Part shown: one piece after another, positions 55,216 to 64,000 of the stretch | Numbering within the stretch: the stretch's first letter is position 1 | Layout: every line of letters begins with the position of its first letter | Assembly: GCF_012927485.1 (NCBI RefSeq) | Contig: NZ_JABBPC010000003.1 | Location: 33,749 to 97,748, forward strand | Source: Polaromonas sp. | Lineage (GTDB): Bacteria > Pseudomonadota > Gammaproteobacteria > Burkholderiales > Burkholderiaceae_C | Reading direction: 5' to 3' | DNA length: 64,000 nt | Program-made: the position numbers and the translations under genes | The notes under the pieces: model-generated | The model's database searches: none | Told to the model about the DNA's origin: nothing | What the model saw: the letters and a program-made list of their open reading frames with translations, nothing else

Positions 55216-56670
55216 TCAAGGCCGGGGCAGACTTTCTGCGCTCGCAGCATCCTGCGTGGACTCTTTCCAGCCGCCGCCCAAGGTTTTATACAGCGTGACC
55301 TGGCTTTGCAGTTGGGCCAGACGAGTTTGCACCACCGCTTGCCGCGCAGTAAACAGCGAGCGCTGCGCATCCAGCAAATCGAGGGCGCTCGCAATGCCAT
55401 TCTGATAGCGCAGATCGGACAGTTTGAAACGGACCGCCTCTGCATTCGCCTGCGCCTGCTGAGACTGCAATTGATCGGCCAGCGTCGCCCGCGTGGCAAG
55501 CGCATCAGCGACTTCGCGAAAGGCCGTCTGTATCGCTTTTTCATACTGGGCAATCGCGATGTCGCGAGCGACTTTGGCAGAGTCAAGCCCGGCTTGATTG
55601 CGTCCAGCGTCAAAAATCGGTAGCACCAACTGGGGTGCCAAGGTCCAGCCCCAAGAACCACTTTTCAAGAGGCCTGACAACTCGTTGCTTGCACTGCCGG
55701 CGCCCACCGTCAGCGAAATCCTGGGAAAAAATGCAGCGCGGGCCGCACCAATATTGGCATTTGAGGACAATAAAAGCTGCTCGGCCTGACGGATATCGGG
55801 CCGGTGGGTGAGCAGATCAGAAGGCAAACCTGCGGGCACATCAGCCATGGGCTGGGTTTGTGCCAGGCGTGCGGCTTGTTCGCCAGACGTTGGCAATTCA
55901 TCCCCTAGCGGCTGGCCCACCAGCAAAGTCAGCGCGTTTTCGTCCAGCGCCCTTTGACGTTGCTGCTGGGCGTAGGCCACATGCGCCGCTTCAGTCAGCG
56001 ACTCGGCCTGACGATAGTCCAACTCAGACGTCACACCGTTATTAAAACGCAGTTTGCTCAGCTTCATGGACTCTTCGCGGGTCGCCAGTGTCTGGCGCGT
56101 GATGTCCAGGAGCTCTTCGTCCGCAAGAATGCTCAGGTAGCTATTGGCCACCGCCGCGATCAGACTTATTTGCGCTGTCTTGCGCCCCTCTTCCGTCGCG
56201 AGGTACTGGCCCAGCGCCGCTTCTTTCAGGCTCCTAACGCGTCCGAAAAAGTCCAGTTCATACGCCGTGACCGCCAGACCCACGGTATAAAGACTTGTGA
56301 TGCTACCGCCTGCGGCAGGCGTGCGTGAGCCGCTAAATACGCCGTTGATGCTGGGGAACTGGTCCGCCCGACGAATTTGGTACTGCGCACGCGTCTGCTC
56401 GATGTTGAGAACCGCCACGCGCAGGTCACGGTTGTTGGCCAGTGAACGCTCAATCAGGCCTTTGAGATGGCTATCTGGAAAAAAATCTTGCCAGGCCAGG
56501 TCAGCAGCCGAATCAGCGTTGGCGGTTACAGGCGCAGCGGCATTTCCATAAGCCGGATAACTTGTTGTAATGGGCGCTGCGGGACGCTGGTAGGACGGTA
56601 TCAGTGAACAACCGGCCAGTAGCGCGGCAGCGCTTGCCGCGAACAGTTGCAGGCGCTTGGGTTTACGCAT
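55216..56670 (-). CDS. RND efflux outer-membrane lipoprotein (NodT/OprM family)
   Basis: 484 aa from ATG 56670 (MRKPKRLQLFAASAAALLAG). Lipobox LLAGC, then two OEP repeats (QYQIRRADQFPSINGVFSGS; AARAAFFPRISLTVGAGSAS; LVLPIFDAGRNQAGLDSAKV). It forms the TolC-like channel of the pump. It overlaps the RND gene by 8 nt. Confidence 0.94.
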   Translation of the reverse strand: MRKPKRLQLFAASAAALLAGCSLIPSYQRPAAPITTSYPAYGNAAAPVTANADSAADLAWQDFFPDSHLKGLIERSLANNRDLRVAVLNIEQTRAQYQIRRADQFPSINGVFSGSRTPAAGGSITSLYTVGLAVTAYELDFFGRVRSLKEAALGQYLATEEGRKTAQISLIAAVANSYLSILADEELLDITRQTLATREESMKLSKLRFNNGVTSELDYRQAESLTEAAHVAYAQQQRQRALDENALTLLVGQPLGDELPTSGEQAARLAQTQPMADVPAGLPSDLLTHRPDIRQAEQLLLSSNANIGAARAAFFPRISLTVGAGSASNELSGLLKSGSWGWTLAPQLVLPIFDAGRNQAGLDSAKVARDIAIAQYEKAIQTAFREVADALATRATLADQLQSQQAQANAEAVRFKLSDLRYQNGIASALDLLDAQRSLFTARQAVVQTRLAQLQSQVTLYKTLGGGWKESTQDAASAESLPRP

Positions 56671-59600
56671 GTTCCTCACCTTTGTTCCCTTCATTGTTCT
56701 CATGGCCGCCGTCCTGATCGATACCGGCCGCTTTGGCATGATCGGAATACATTTTTCGCTGCCGCTCGCTGCCCTTAAAAAGGCCACGCACCAAAACAAA
56801 GAAAATCGGAACAAAAAATACGGACAAGGCTGTGCCGGTCATCATGCCGCCGATCACGCCGGTCCCGATGGCCCGCTGGCTGGCGGAGCTGGCACCAGAA
56901 GCAATGACCAGTGGCAGGACGCCCAGCATGAACGCCATCGAGGTCATGACAATGGGCCGAAAGCGCAGATGCGCGGCGGCCAATGCCGACTCGACGACAC
57001 CTTTGCCCTGCGCCTGCAGATCTTTGGCGAACTCGATGATCAAAATAGCGTTTTTGGCGGACAAGCCGATGATGGTGATCAGGCCCACCTGGAAGTACAC
57101 GTCGTTGGCATAGCCGCGCAGCAAGGTGGCCAGCAAAACCCCCATGACGCCCAAAGGAACCACCAGAATCACAGCCAATGGGATGGACCAGCTTTCATAA
57201 AGCGCGGCAAGACATAAAAACACCGACAAGATAGCGAAGCTATAAAGAATGATGGCTTGCGAGCCCGCTAATTTTTCTTCCCGTGACTGCCCGGTCCATT
57301 CGTAGCCGAAGCCTTGCGGCAACTGGGCAGCGAGTTTTTCAATTTCAGCAATCGCGGCACCGGTGCTGTAACCAGGTGCGGCGTTACCACTGATTCGAAT
57401 TGCAGGGTAACCGTTGTAGCGAATGGTTTGCATGGCCCCCTTGACCCAGCGCGTCGAGGCAAATGCCGACAGCGGTACCTGCTGCCCCCGGCTATTGCCA
57501 GCGTTCAATTTGAGCAGGTCATCAGGCTGCATGCGCGCGGGCGCATCGGCCTGGACCACCACCCGCTGCAGCCGTCCCTGGTTCGGAAAATCATTGACGT
57601 AACTAGAACCCAAGCCGGTGGATAGCGCGGCGTTAATGGCATCAAAGCTCACACCCAGGGCATTGGCCCTGTCGCGGTCGATATCGATCTCCAACTGTGG
57701 CGCGTCTTCCAGCCCGTCGGGTCGCACCTGCGCGAGGATGGGGCTTTTAGCCGCCATGCCCAGCAATTGACCGCGAGCGGCCAGCAAGGCTGCACCGCCC
57801 AGCCCAGCGCGGTCCTGCAACCGAAAACTAAAGCCGCTGGCAGTTCCCAGTTCGCGAATCGGCGGGGGACTCAAAGGAAAAATGAACGCATCACGAATCC
57901 CCGACAAGGCACCAAAGGCCCGCCCCGCCAAAGCATCCGCAGACTGCCCTTTTGCGGTCCGTTCGGACCAATCCTTCAGTGTCACAAAAGCAAGCGCTGC
58001 GTTCTGGCCTTGCCCCGAGAAACTGTACCCCAGCACGCCCACCATGCTTTGCACTTCCGGCTGCTTCAGCATGAAACCTTCCACCTGCTCCATCACCGTG
58101 CGTGTGCGCTCCAGCGTGGCGCCTGGCGGCAGCTGAATGTTGACGAGAATATTGCCTTGGTCTTCTGCCGGGAGAAAGGAAGTTGGCAGGCGGCTGTAGA
58201 CCAGCGCCACCACACCGATGACGGCGACATAAATAATCAGGTAGCGCGCGGCCCGCCGGAGCAGACGCGCCACCAGCCCCTCATACCCTTTGGCCGTGCG
58301 TGTAAATCCTCGGTTGAACCAACCGAAAAATCCTGTCTTAGCGTGATGGTGCCCGGCTTCGACCGGCTTGAGCAGCGTCGCGCACAACGCGGGTGTGAGC
58401 GAAAGCGCGAGGAAAGCTGAAAAGGCAATCGACGCCAGCATGACGGCGGCAAACTGGCGGTAAATATTGCCGACCGAACCGGCAAAAAATGCCAGCGGTA
58501 CAAACACGGAGATCAGCACCACCGTCACACCGATGATGGCGCCCGAGATTTGAGTCATGGCTTTGCGCGTCGCTTCAAGCGGCGGCAGGCCTTCTTCGCT
58601 CATGATGCGTTCGACGTTTTCCACCACCACGATCGCGTCGTCCACCACGATGCCAATGACCAGCACCATGCCGAACATGGTCAGCACATTGATGGAAAAA
58701 CCCAGCGCGAGCAGCGTGGCAAAGGTACCGAGCAAGGCAACCGGCACCACGATGGTTGGGATGATGGTGTAGCGGATGTTTTGAAGAAACAAAAACATCA
58801 CCAAAAACACCAGCACCACCGCTTCGATCAGCGTTTGCGCCACCTGACGGATGGAGATGCTGACAAAGCCCGAGCTGTCGAAAGGAATGGAGTAAGTCAC
58901 GCCTTGAGGGAAGTAGCGCTTGAGCTCTTCCATCTTGGCGCGAACTGCCTTGGCGGCAGCCAGTGCGTTGCCACTGGGCGTGAGCTGGACACCAATACCG
59001 GTCGAAGGTTTGCCATTGAGGCGCGCCGAAGTCGCGTAGTTCTGCGCCCCCAGTTCAATCCGCGCCACATCTTTCAACCGCACGGTCGAGCCATCGGTAT
59101 TGGCCCGCAGCACCACATTGCCGAACTGCTCGACGCTGGACAGTTGGCCGTTGACAACCACGGTGGCAGCGATGCCCTGCCCCGCGACGTTAGGCAAATC
59201 GCCAATCGTGCCAGACGCGATTTGAGCGTTTTGAGCGCGAATAGCAGTCGTCACATCGGTGGCTGACAGCGCGAGCCCGGCGAGCTTGGCCGGGTCTATC
59301 CAGATGCGCATGGCACGCTCGGTGCCAAACAACTGAGCCTGACCAATGCCGGGGAGGCGCTGCAGTTCGGGAACCACGTTGCGCGCGGCATAGTCCCCCA
59401 GTGCCACGGGATCAATGCCAGGGTTGTCGGACGACAGAATAGTAAACAACAAAAAGTTGGCGTTTGCTTTGTCCACGCGCACGCCTTGCTGCGTGACCGT
59501 CTGCGGCAAACGCGGCGCTGCCCGCGACAGCCGGTTCTGCACATCGACCTGCGCCAGATCGGGATTGGTGCCTGGCTCAAAACTCAGAGTGATGTTGCCG

Positions 59601-59860
59601 TTGCCGTTAGCCTGCGCAACCGCCTCCATATATATGAGGCCCGGCGTACCGTTCATTTCGCGCTCAATCACGCTAAGCACACTGTCTTCGAGCGTACTGG
59701 CAGAAGCACCGGGATAATTTGCAGAAACCACAATCGCGGGCGGCGCCACGGGCGGGTACTGGGCGATGGGCAGCTGAGTGATCGCCACCCCACCTACTAC
59801 CAGAATAAAAAGGGCAATAACCCAGGCAAAGATCGGCCGATCAATAAAAAACTTGGCCAT
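56663..59860 (-). CDS. RND multidrug efflux transporter (HAE1, AcrB/MexB-like)
   Basis: A 1065-aa inner-membrane proton antiporter, full length for HAE1. It starts MAKFFIDRPIFAWVIALFI. VVDDAIVVVENVERIM holds the proton-relay Asp pair of helix 4, and GLSAKNAILIIEFAKDLQAQG the matching Lys in helix 10. It expels hydrophobic drugs together with the neighbouring MFP and outer-membrane proteins. It follows the MFP gene by 12 nt. Confidence 0.97.
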   Translation of the reverse strand: MAKFFIDRPIFAWVIALFILVVGGVAITQLPIAQYPPVAPPAIVVSANYPGASASTLEDSVLSVIEREMNGTPGLIYMEAVAQANGNGNITLSFEPGTNPDLAQVDVQNRLSRAAPRLPQTVTQQGVRVDKANANFLLFTILSSDNPGIDPVALGDYAARNVVPELQRLPGIGQAQLFGTERAMRIWIDPAKLAGLALSATDVTTAIRAQNAQIASGTIGDLPNVAGQGIAATVVVNGQLSSVEQFGNVVLRANTDGSTVRLKDVARIELGAQNYATSARLNGKPSTGIGVQLTPSGNALAAAKAVRAKMEELKRYFPQGVTYSIPFDSSGFVSISIRQVAQTLIEAVVLVFLVMFLFLQNIRYTIIPTIVVPVALLGTFATLLALGFSINVLTMFGMVLVIGIVVDDAIVVVENVERIMSEEGLPPLEATRKAMTQISGAIIGVTVVLISVFVPLAFFAGSVGNIYRQFAAVMLASIAFSAFLALSLTPALCATLLKPVEAGHHHAKTGFFGWFNRGFTRTAKGYEGLVARLLRRAARYLIIYVAVIGVVALVYSRLPTSFLPAEDQGNILVNIQLPPGATLERTRTVMEQVEGFMLKQPEVQSMVGVLGYSFSGQGQNAALAFVTLKDWSERTAKGQSADALAGRAFGALSGIRDAFIFPLSPPPIRELGTASGFSFRLQDRAGLGGAALLAARGQLLGMAAKSPILAQVRPDGLEDAPQLEIDIDRDRANALGVSFDAINAALSTGLGSSYVNDFPNQGRLQRVVVQADAPARMQPDDLLKLNAGNSRGQQVPLSAFASTRWVKGAMQTIRYNGYPAIRISGNAAPGYSTGAAIAEIEKLAAQLPQGFGYEWTGQSREEKLAGSQAIILYSFAILSVFLCLAALYESWSIPLAVILVVPLGVMGVLLATLLRGYANDVYFQVGLITIIGLSAKNAILIIEFAKDLQAQGKGVVESALAAAHLRFRPIVMTSMAFMLGVLPLVIASGASSASQRAIGTGVIGGMMTGTALSVFFVPIFFVLVRGLFKGSERQRKMYSDHAKAAGIDQDGGHENNEGNKGEEHA

Positions 59861-59872
59861 GAAGAGTGTTCC

Positions 59873-61111
59873 TTATTTAGCGGCGGCGGAAGCAGCCGGT
59901 GCGGCAGAACCTGCGGCAGCCGGCGCAGACGCGGTTCCTGCCGGTTGCCAGGGAACCGCCCGCACAGGCGCATTGCCCTGCAGCTTCTGGAATCCATCGA
60001 CCATGACCTGCTCGCCAGTTTTGAGGCCTTCAAGGACCACCCACTGCGTACCTTTGGCTGAGCCGATCTTGACAAGGCGCGGCGTGACTTTTCCGTCGCT
60101 AGCCACCACCATGACCGTATCTCCCTGCGCGGTGCGGGTCACGGCTTGCTGCGGCAAGGTAATGGCGTTGCTGGCTTGGGCCTGCTCCAGCCGCACCCGT
60201 ACATACAGGCCCGGCAGTAACTGAGCGCTGGGGTTTGGAACTTCGGCGCGCAGGGTGACCTGACCCGTCGTGGCATCAACCGTCAGATCCGAAAACAGCA
60301 ATCGGCCAAGACGGGGATATTCCGTGCCGTCTTCTAACAAAATACGCACGCTGGCGGCATCAGCGCCGCTAGCTCGCTTGAACTGGCCGGCATCCATCGC
60401 GGCGCGCAGCTTCATCACTTCCGCGGCCGATTGTGTGAAGTTGACGTACATGGGATTGATCTGCTGGATCACCGCAAGCTGTGTCGCGTCGCCCTGTCCA
60501 ACCAGCGCGCCTTCAGTCACCAGCGCGCGGCCAATACGGCCGGATATGGGTGCGGTGACGGCGGCATAGCCCAGGTTGATGGCTGCCGTTTGCACGTTGG
60601 CCTTGCCAACAGCGACATCTGCTTCAGCCTGTTTTTGTGCAGCCACGGCGTTGGCGTATTCCTGCTTGCTGATGGCGTTGGCTTCGACCAGGGGTTTGTA
60701 ACGCTCAGCAAGCCCAGCCGCCTGCACGAGATTGGCCTCGGCGCGCGACTGCCCCGCTTTTGCACTGGAAGCTGCCGCGACGTAAGGTGCGGAGTCAATA
60801 GTGAACAGCGGCTGACCCGCTTTCACGTCACTGCCCTCTCGAAACAAACGCTTTTGCAAAATACCGGTTGCGCGAGCCCTCACCTGCGCTATGCGTGAGG
60901 CCTCGAGGCGACCCGGCAGTTCAGTCACCAAACCGACATCGCCCTGCGTCACAGTCACCACGCCCACCTGCGCCGGAGGCGGCGCTTTGGCACCCGGGGC
61001 ACTGACGTCTTTGCCACATCCGGCCAGAAACATTGAAAGCGCGGCGACTACGGCCAGGGACTGATGGCGCATAAATTTTTTCAGCCAATAAAAATTGACA
61101 ACGCGAGACAT
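59873..61111 (-). CDS. RND efflux periplasmic adaptor (MexA/AcrA-like)
   Basis: About 412 aa from ATG 61111 (MSRVVNFYWLKKFMRHQSLA), GAGGA upstream; ATG 61117 and ATG 61072 are alternatives. Lipobox FLAGC. The lipoyl halves (RARATGILQKRLFREGSDVKAG; NLGYAAVTAPISGRIGRALV) flank a helical hairpin; the C-terminus is Ala-rich. It links the pump to the outer-membrane channel. First gene of the pump operon. Confidence 0.95.
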   Translation of the reverse strand: MSRVVNFYWLKKFMRHQSLAVVAALSMFLAGCGKDVSAPGAKAPPPAQVGVVTVTQGDVGLVTELPGRLEASRIAQVRARATGILQKRLFREGSDVKAGQPLFTIDSAPYVAAASSAKAGQSRAEANLVQAAGLAERYKPLVEANAISKQEYANAVAAQKQAEADVAVGKANVQTAAINLGYAAVTAPISGRIGRALVTEGALVGQGDATQLAVIQQINPMYVNFTQSAAEVMKLRAAMDAGQFKRASGADAASVRILLEDGTEYPRLGRLLFSDLTVDATTGQVTLRAEVPNPSAQLLPGLYVRVRLEQAQASNAITLPQQAVTRTAQGDTVMVVASDGKVTPRLVKIGSAKGTQWVVLEGLKTGEQVMVDGFQKLQGNAPVRAVPWQPAGTASAPAAAGSAAPAASAAAK

Positions 61112-61232
61112 AGGCATGCTGTTCCTCGATTTTTTTTGGGTGAAGCGCAAAGAATAATGCGGCATCGGGGATTAAGGCAACGACGATTCGCCAAAAAGGG
61201 AAAGAGTAAGGGTTTTTGCGAATGATATAGTT

Positions 61233-61256
61233 TACATACACTTATGAATGTATAAA
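61233..61256. promoter_or_regulatory. AcrR-like operator between tetR and efflux operon
   Basis: TACATACACTTATGAATGTATAAA is an inverted repeat that, as I recall the E. coli acrAB operator TACATACATTTGTGAATGTATGTA, agrees at 20 of 24 positions. It lies midway between the divergent starts and is the likely site of the TetR-family repressor. Confidence 0.75.
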
Positions 61257-61290
61257 GACACTTTCTAGAATTGGGCTCAAGAAACTCCCC

Positions 61291-61989
61291 ATGGCCCGTC
61301 GAACTAAAGAAGACTCTTTCGCAACCCGACACAAGTTGCTGGATGCGGCCGAACATCTGTTTCAGTTGCAGGGCGTATCGCGAACCAGTTTGCAGGACAT
61401 CGCCCGTCGGGCAGGTGCCACCCGCGGTGCCGTCTATTGGCATTTTAAGGACAAGGCGGATCTGTTCAACGCCATGATGGAACGCGTCACGCTGCCCATG
61501 GAAGCGTCTTTCAACCTTAGCGATAACGATTCCGACAAAGCCGGCACTGACAACGTCGATGCGATTTACCTGATTCGGCGTGCCACCGTCAAAGCGCTGC
61601 TGCAGATTGTTAGCGACGCTCAAACACGCCGTGTCTTTGAGGTCGCGACACACAAAGTGGAATACGTAGAAGAACTTCAGGCCGTTCGCCTTCGCCACCT
61701 CACCATACGCAATGGTTTTCTAAGCCGCGTGGAGCAAGGACTGGACGCGGCGTCCCGTCAGTCACACATAAAGCTGGCGACACCGTCCGCTACGGCCGCG
61801 CGGGGTCTGCACGCTTTGGTAGACGGCCTGATACAAAACTGGTTACTCGACCCAGAAGCTTTTGACTTACTGGCGGTGGGCCAGTGTGTGATGAACGTCT
61901 ACCTTCGTGGCTTGGGTTTTGCCAATGAGCAAGAAAGCCCCATGCCTTCCTGGAACGCTGCTGAACCCGCTAGGACTCATAAGGCCTAA
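61291..61989 (+). CDS. TetR-family repressor of the efflux operon (AcrR-like)
   Basis: A 232-aa protein with the N-terminal TetR HTH typical of AcrR/TtgR (ARRTKEDSFATRHKLLDAAEHLFQ; TSLQDIARRAGATRGAVYWHFKDKADLFNAM) and a C-terminal ligand pocket. Divergent from the MFP-RND-OMF operon with an AcrR-like palindrome between. Drug binding would release the repressor; this is by analogy. A few bases overlap the convergent next gene. Confidence 0.92.
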   Translation: MARRTKEDSFATRHKLLDAAEHLFQLQGVSRTSLQDIARRAGATRGAVYWHFKDKADLFNAMMERVTLPMEASFNLSDNDSDKAGTDNVDAIYLIRRATVKALLQIVSDAQTRRVFEVATHKVEYVEELQAVRLRHLTIRNGFLSRVEQGLDAASRQSHIKLATPSATAARGLHALVDGLIQNWLLDPEAFDLLAVGQCVMNVYLRGLGFANEQESPMPSWNAAEPARTHKA

Positions 61990-62621
61990 TGCAGATGCCG
62001 GGGCTTTCGACCGCCGCCGTGGCCCGACCCACCCTGCGACCCACCCAAGCCGCGCGGCGGCCTGCCAAGCTGCATGGAATTAACCAGGGCATCAAAGCGG
62101 CCCTCAAACAACTTGTCGACTGCCGCGACGACATCACCGAGTTCTGAACCATCGAAATGCCGTTCCATGAGGCTGATCATGTCCTGGACCAGCAAGTCCC
62201 GCTGCACCTGCATGATGGCCGCCGGTGTGGGACCGACAAAATACATCGCGAAGTCATCGCGCGCCTCGTCGTCATCGGCACCCTCTTCCTCTTCGTCATA
62301 GTCGGAATCGTAAAAAGTCACCTCAATGGGGGCGCCGACCTCGGCCAAATCATTTAATCCCATGCACATCTCATCAAGTGCCTGGCGAAAATCTTCATCA
62401 CCTGGCACGGTCCAGCAGATTTGCAGCAAATGCTTGTGCGCATCAAATTTGATACCGGGCTCCTCTTCGTAAACGCTTGCAGCGCCCGCAGCCAAAGATT
62501 TGGAGCCCGCATACTTCCACAGCGGTTTAAGCGCCTCTTGCAATTGCTCAAAAGTAGCGTCTGCACGCAAAGGCACTTCGCCGTGAACGTGAATCTCAAA
62601 AGGAGTGTTGTAGCTGGACAT
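61986..62621 (-). CDS. Conserved hypothetical protein, acidic, Gly-rich tail
   Basis: A 211-aa soluble protein starting MSSYNTPFEIHVHGEVPLRAD. YDSDYDEEEEGADDDEARDDF is a very acidic stretch, and the end (GLGGSQGGSGHGGGRKPRHLH) is Gly/His-rich. I believe it belongs to a small betaproteobacterial DUF family. It ends convergent with the tetR gene (4-nt overlap). Function unknown. Confidence 0.8.
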   Translation of the reverse strand: MSSYNTPFEIHVHGEVPLRADATFEQLQEALKPLWKYAGSKSLAAGAASVYEEEPGIKFDAHKHLLQICWTVPGDEDFRQALDEMCMGLNDLAEVGAPIEVTFYDSDYDEEEEGADDDEARDDFAMYFVGPTPAAIMQVQRDLLVQDMISLMERHFDGSELGDVVAAVDKLFEGRFDALVNSMQLGRPPRGLGGSQGGSGHGGGRKPRHLH

Positions 62622-62860
62622 GGAATTATCTTACCCAATTTTCGAGGGGGCGCCCAGGGCATGGGATGTGCGACCGGAACCACAAAAGACGCTGTTGCCG
62701 AAAAGCTGGTGGGTATCGGTGTTTTTTTAAAAAGTAACCATCCCGACAGGGAATTTTTGAAATACAAGTGGAGGCATGCGGCGTTGTAGGCGTCGATCCC
62801 AAAAGACCGTAGGCCTCATGTTGCCGAACGGTCCAAACGGAATCACCGAAATTTTGGACC

Positions 62861-63262
62861 CTAGCGTGTTAATGTAAAAACTGCAGTCGCAAGGACGATC
62901 AGCCCGACCAACGCCACTGCGCCAGCGAGCCGCCAAAGGCGAATGCGCATGGTCTCGATGCGAATGATCAGTTGCGTGTTCTGCTCCGCAAGCGCCTTGA
63001 TCAATTCGGAGGACGCGAACATCTCGCCTTGCAAGTCGGCCGCCGCAGTCTCCAATGCCCGGATTCGCGATTCAAGGGCAGAAATAGTTTGTACTTCAGG
63101 TGAAAAAATCGCCCGAGCGTCAGTGACTGCGTTGGAGTTCGACCGAGGTTTTTTACCAACCGCATTCCACAATTTCTTAGCCCCCGCAGCGACCTTCGGC
63201 GCATTGCTGACGACGTCAGACCACGGAACGCTCTGTAAAACAGTCCACCAACCTATAGCCAT
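62861..63262 (-). CDS. Conserved hypothetical coiled-coil membrane protein
   Basis: A 133-aa protein: amphipathic N-terminus (MAIGWWTVLQSVPWSDVVSNAPKV), basic linker, a long coiled coil (ISALESRIRALETAAADLQGEM...IKALAEQNTQLIIRIETMRIRL) and one C-terminal membrane helix (LAGAVALVGLIVLATAVFTL). Likely tail-anchored. It is next to ppa in the same direction. Function unknown. Confidence 0.8.
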   Translation of the reverse strand: MAIGWWTVLQSVPWSDVVSNAPKVAAGAKKLWNAVGKKPRSNSNAVTDARAIFSPEVQTISALESRIRALETAAADLQGEMFASSELIKALAEQNTQLIIRIETMRIRLWRLAGAVALVGLIVLATAVFTLTR

Positions 63263-63385
63263 GAAGAAACCTTTCGCGGAAAGCGGGTCGCCTCAACCCT
63301 GTGAACAGCGACCCGAAGCTGACTCCCCAATATCCCGCTACGTTCACAATAGCGAAAAAGGTTTGCGCGAGCCTCACGGCCCGGT

Positions 63386-63925
63386 TTAGGCCTTGCTGGC
63401 GGCAGCGTAGTTGGCCATGCCGTCGACGATTTCCTTCTTGGCAGACTCCGGGCCTTCCCAGCCTTGGACCTTGACCCATTTGCCTTCTTCAAGATCTTTG
63501 TAGTGCTCAAAAAAGTGGGCAATCGTTTTCAGACGAACGGGACTTAGGTCCTCCGGCTTTTTCCAGCTACTGTAGAGCGACAAAATCTTGTCGGTCGGCA
63601 CGGCCAGTACCTTACCGTCTTCGCCCGCTTCGTCGGTCATTTTGAGGATGCCGATGGCGCGGCACGTCACGACCACCCCGGGAATCAGGGGCACCGGAGT
63701 AATCACCAGTACATCCACCGGGTCGCCATCACCGCTGATGGTTTTTGGCACATAGCCGTAGTTGGTCGGATAGTGCATGGCCGTGCTCATGAAGCGGTCC
63801 ACAAAAATCGCACCGGACTCTTTATCCACTTCGTATTTCACCGGGTCGGCATTCATCGGGATTTCAATGATCACGTTGAAGGACTCAGGGACGTTTTTAC
63901 CAGGGGAAACTTTATCTAAAGACAT
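63386..63925 (-). CDS. ppa: Inorganic pyrophosphatase
   Basis: A 179-aa family I pyrophosphatase with the active-site signature DGDPVDVLV and [11 protein letters not shown]. It hydrolyses pyrophosphate from biosynthesis, including that released by Acs and the tRNA synthetases here. Start [17 protein letters not shown]. Confidence 0.97.
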   Translation of the reverse strand: MSLDKVSPGKNVPESFNVIIEIPMNADPVKYEVDKESGAIFVDRFMSTAMHYPTNYGYVPKTISGDGDPVDVLVITPVPLIPGVVVTCRAIGILKMTDEAGEDGKVLAVPTDKILSLYSSWKKPEDLSPVRLKTIAHFFEHYKDLEEGKWVKVQGWEGPESAKKEIVDGMANYAAASKA

Positions 63926-64000
63926 GATCGCTTTGCGTTGATAGAAAGACGTTGATGGAAGAAAACGGATTGGAATCGCCCGAGGCTACCCTTGAAAGGC

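Noticed and set aside
1-64000. CRISPR array
   Set aside because: No regularly spaced identical repeats seen; the palindromic series at 21.5-29.3 kb varies in sequence and spacing and fits attC sites.

Overview
The window reads as a betaproteobacterial chromosome of the Comamonadaceae type (Rhodoferax/Polaromonas-like). Pointers to this are the infC-rpmI-rplT-pheS-pheT-ihfA-merR-tRNA-Pro order, the small Trp-rich protein beside a c-type cytochrome, a 3-hydroxybutyrate oligomer hydrolase, and copies of a short dispersed repeat (TAGCxGCTTGCGCA...GGCCxATT) that I associate with this family. No species can be named from the sequence alone.

Region 1 (1-12.96 kb) is accessory DNA abutting the 3' end of a tRNA-Pro(GGG) gene. 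It holds a type I restriction-modification operon on the minus strand (ribbon-helix-helix regulator, fused HsdM-HsdS with a single recognition domain, HsdR running off the window). Facing away from it is an overlapping plus-strand gene train: a two-gene unit of unknown function, then AlpA-like regulator, 32-aa peptide, Toprim primase, DUF3987/YfjI-like protein and three element-type hypothetical proteins. No integrase is present inside the window.

Region 2 (12.96-21.3 kb) is core translation machinery on the minus strand: thrS, infC (AUC start codon), rpmI, rplT, pheS, pheT, ihfA, a MerR regulator and tRNA-Pro.

Region 3 (about 21.5-30.24 kb) is the most striking part: a sedentary chromosomal integron. 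About eleven gene cassettes, all read on the minus strand, are separated by attC-like imperfect palindromes with RYYYAAC/GTTRRRY ends. They stop at an attI-like GTTAAAC site, and beyond it, divergently oriented, lies a decayed integron integrase (intI) pseudogene. Cassettes encode an ABM-domain protein, a frameshifted membrane protein, a DUF1579-like protein, a RibD/DHFR-like reductase, an exported repeat protein, a methyltransferase, an exported protein, small hypotheticals, an M48 metallopeptidase with a pilin-like tail, and a frameshifted serine beta-lactamase-like hydrolase. A decayed IS3-family transposase is lodged in the array.

Region 4 (30.5-64 kb) is mostly core and catabolic: isocitrate lyase (aceA), an EamA exporter, a malonate catabolic operon (GntR regulator, malonyl-CoA decarboxylase, TRAP transporter DctPQM, enoyl-CoA hydratase-like protein, malonyl-CoA synthetase), lgt, a LysR regulator divergent from ilvD, cytochrome c, acs, fumC divergent from class I fumarase, murI, 3HB-oligomer hydrolase, a sterol desaturase-like protein, an RND multidrug efflux operon with divergent TetR regulator and an AcrR-like operator, two conserved hypotheticals and inorganic pyrophosphatase. 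Acs, AceA, the two fumarases, malonate use and 3HB-oligomer hydrolysis together fit growth on acetate, C3-C4 acids and stored polyhydroxybutyrate.
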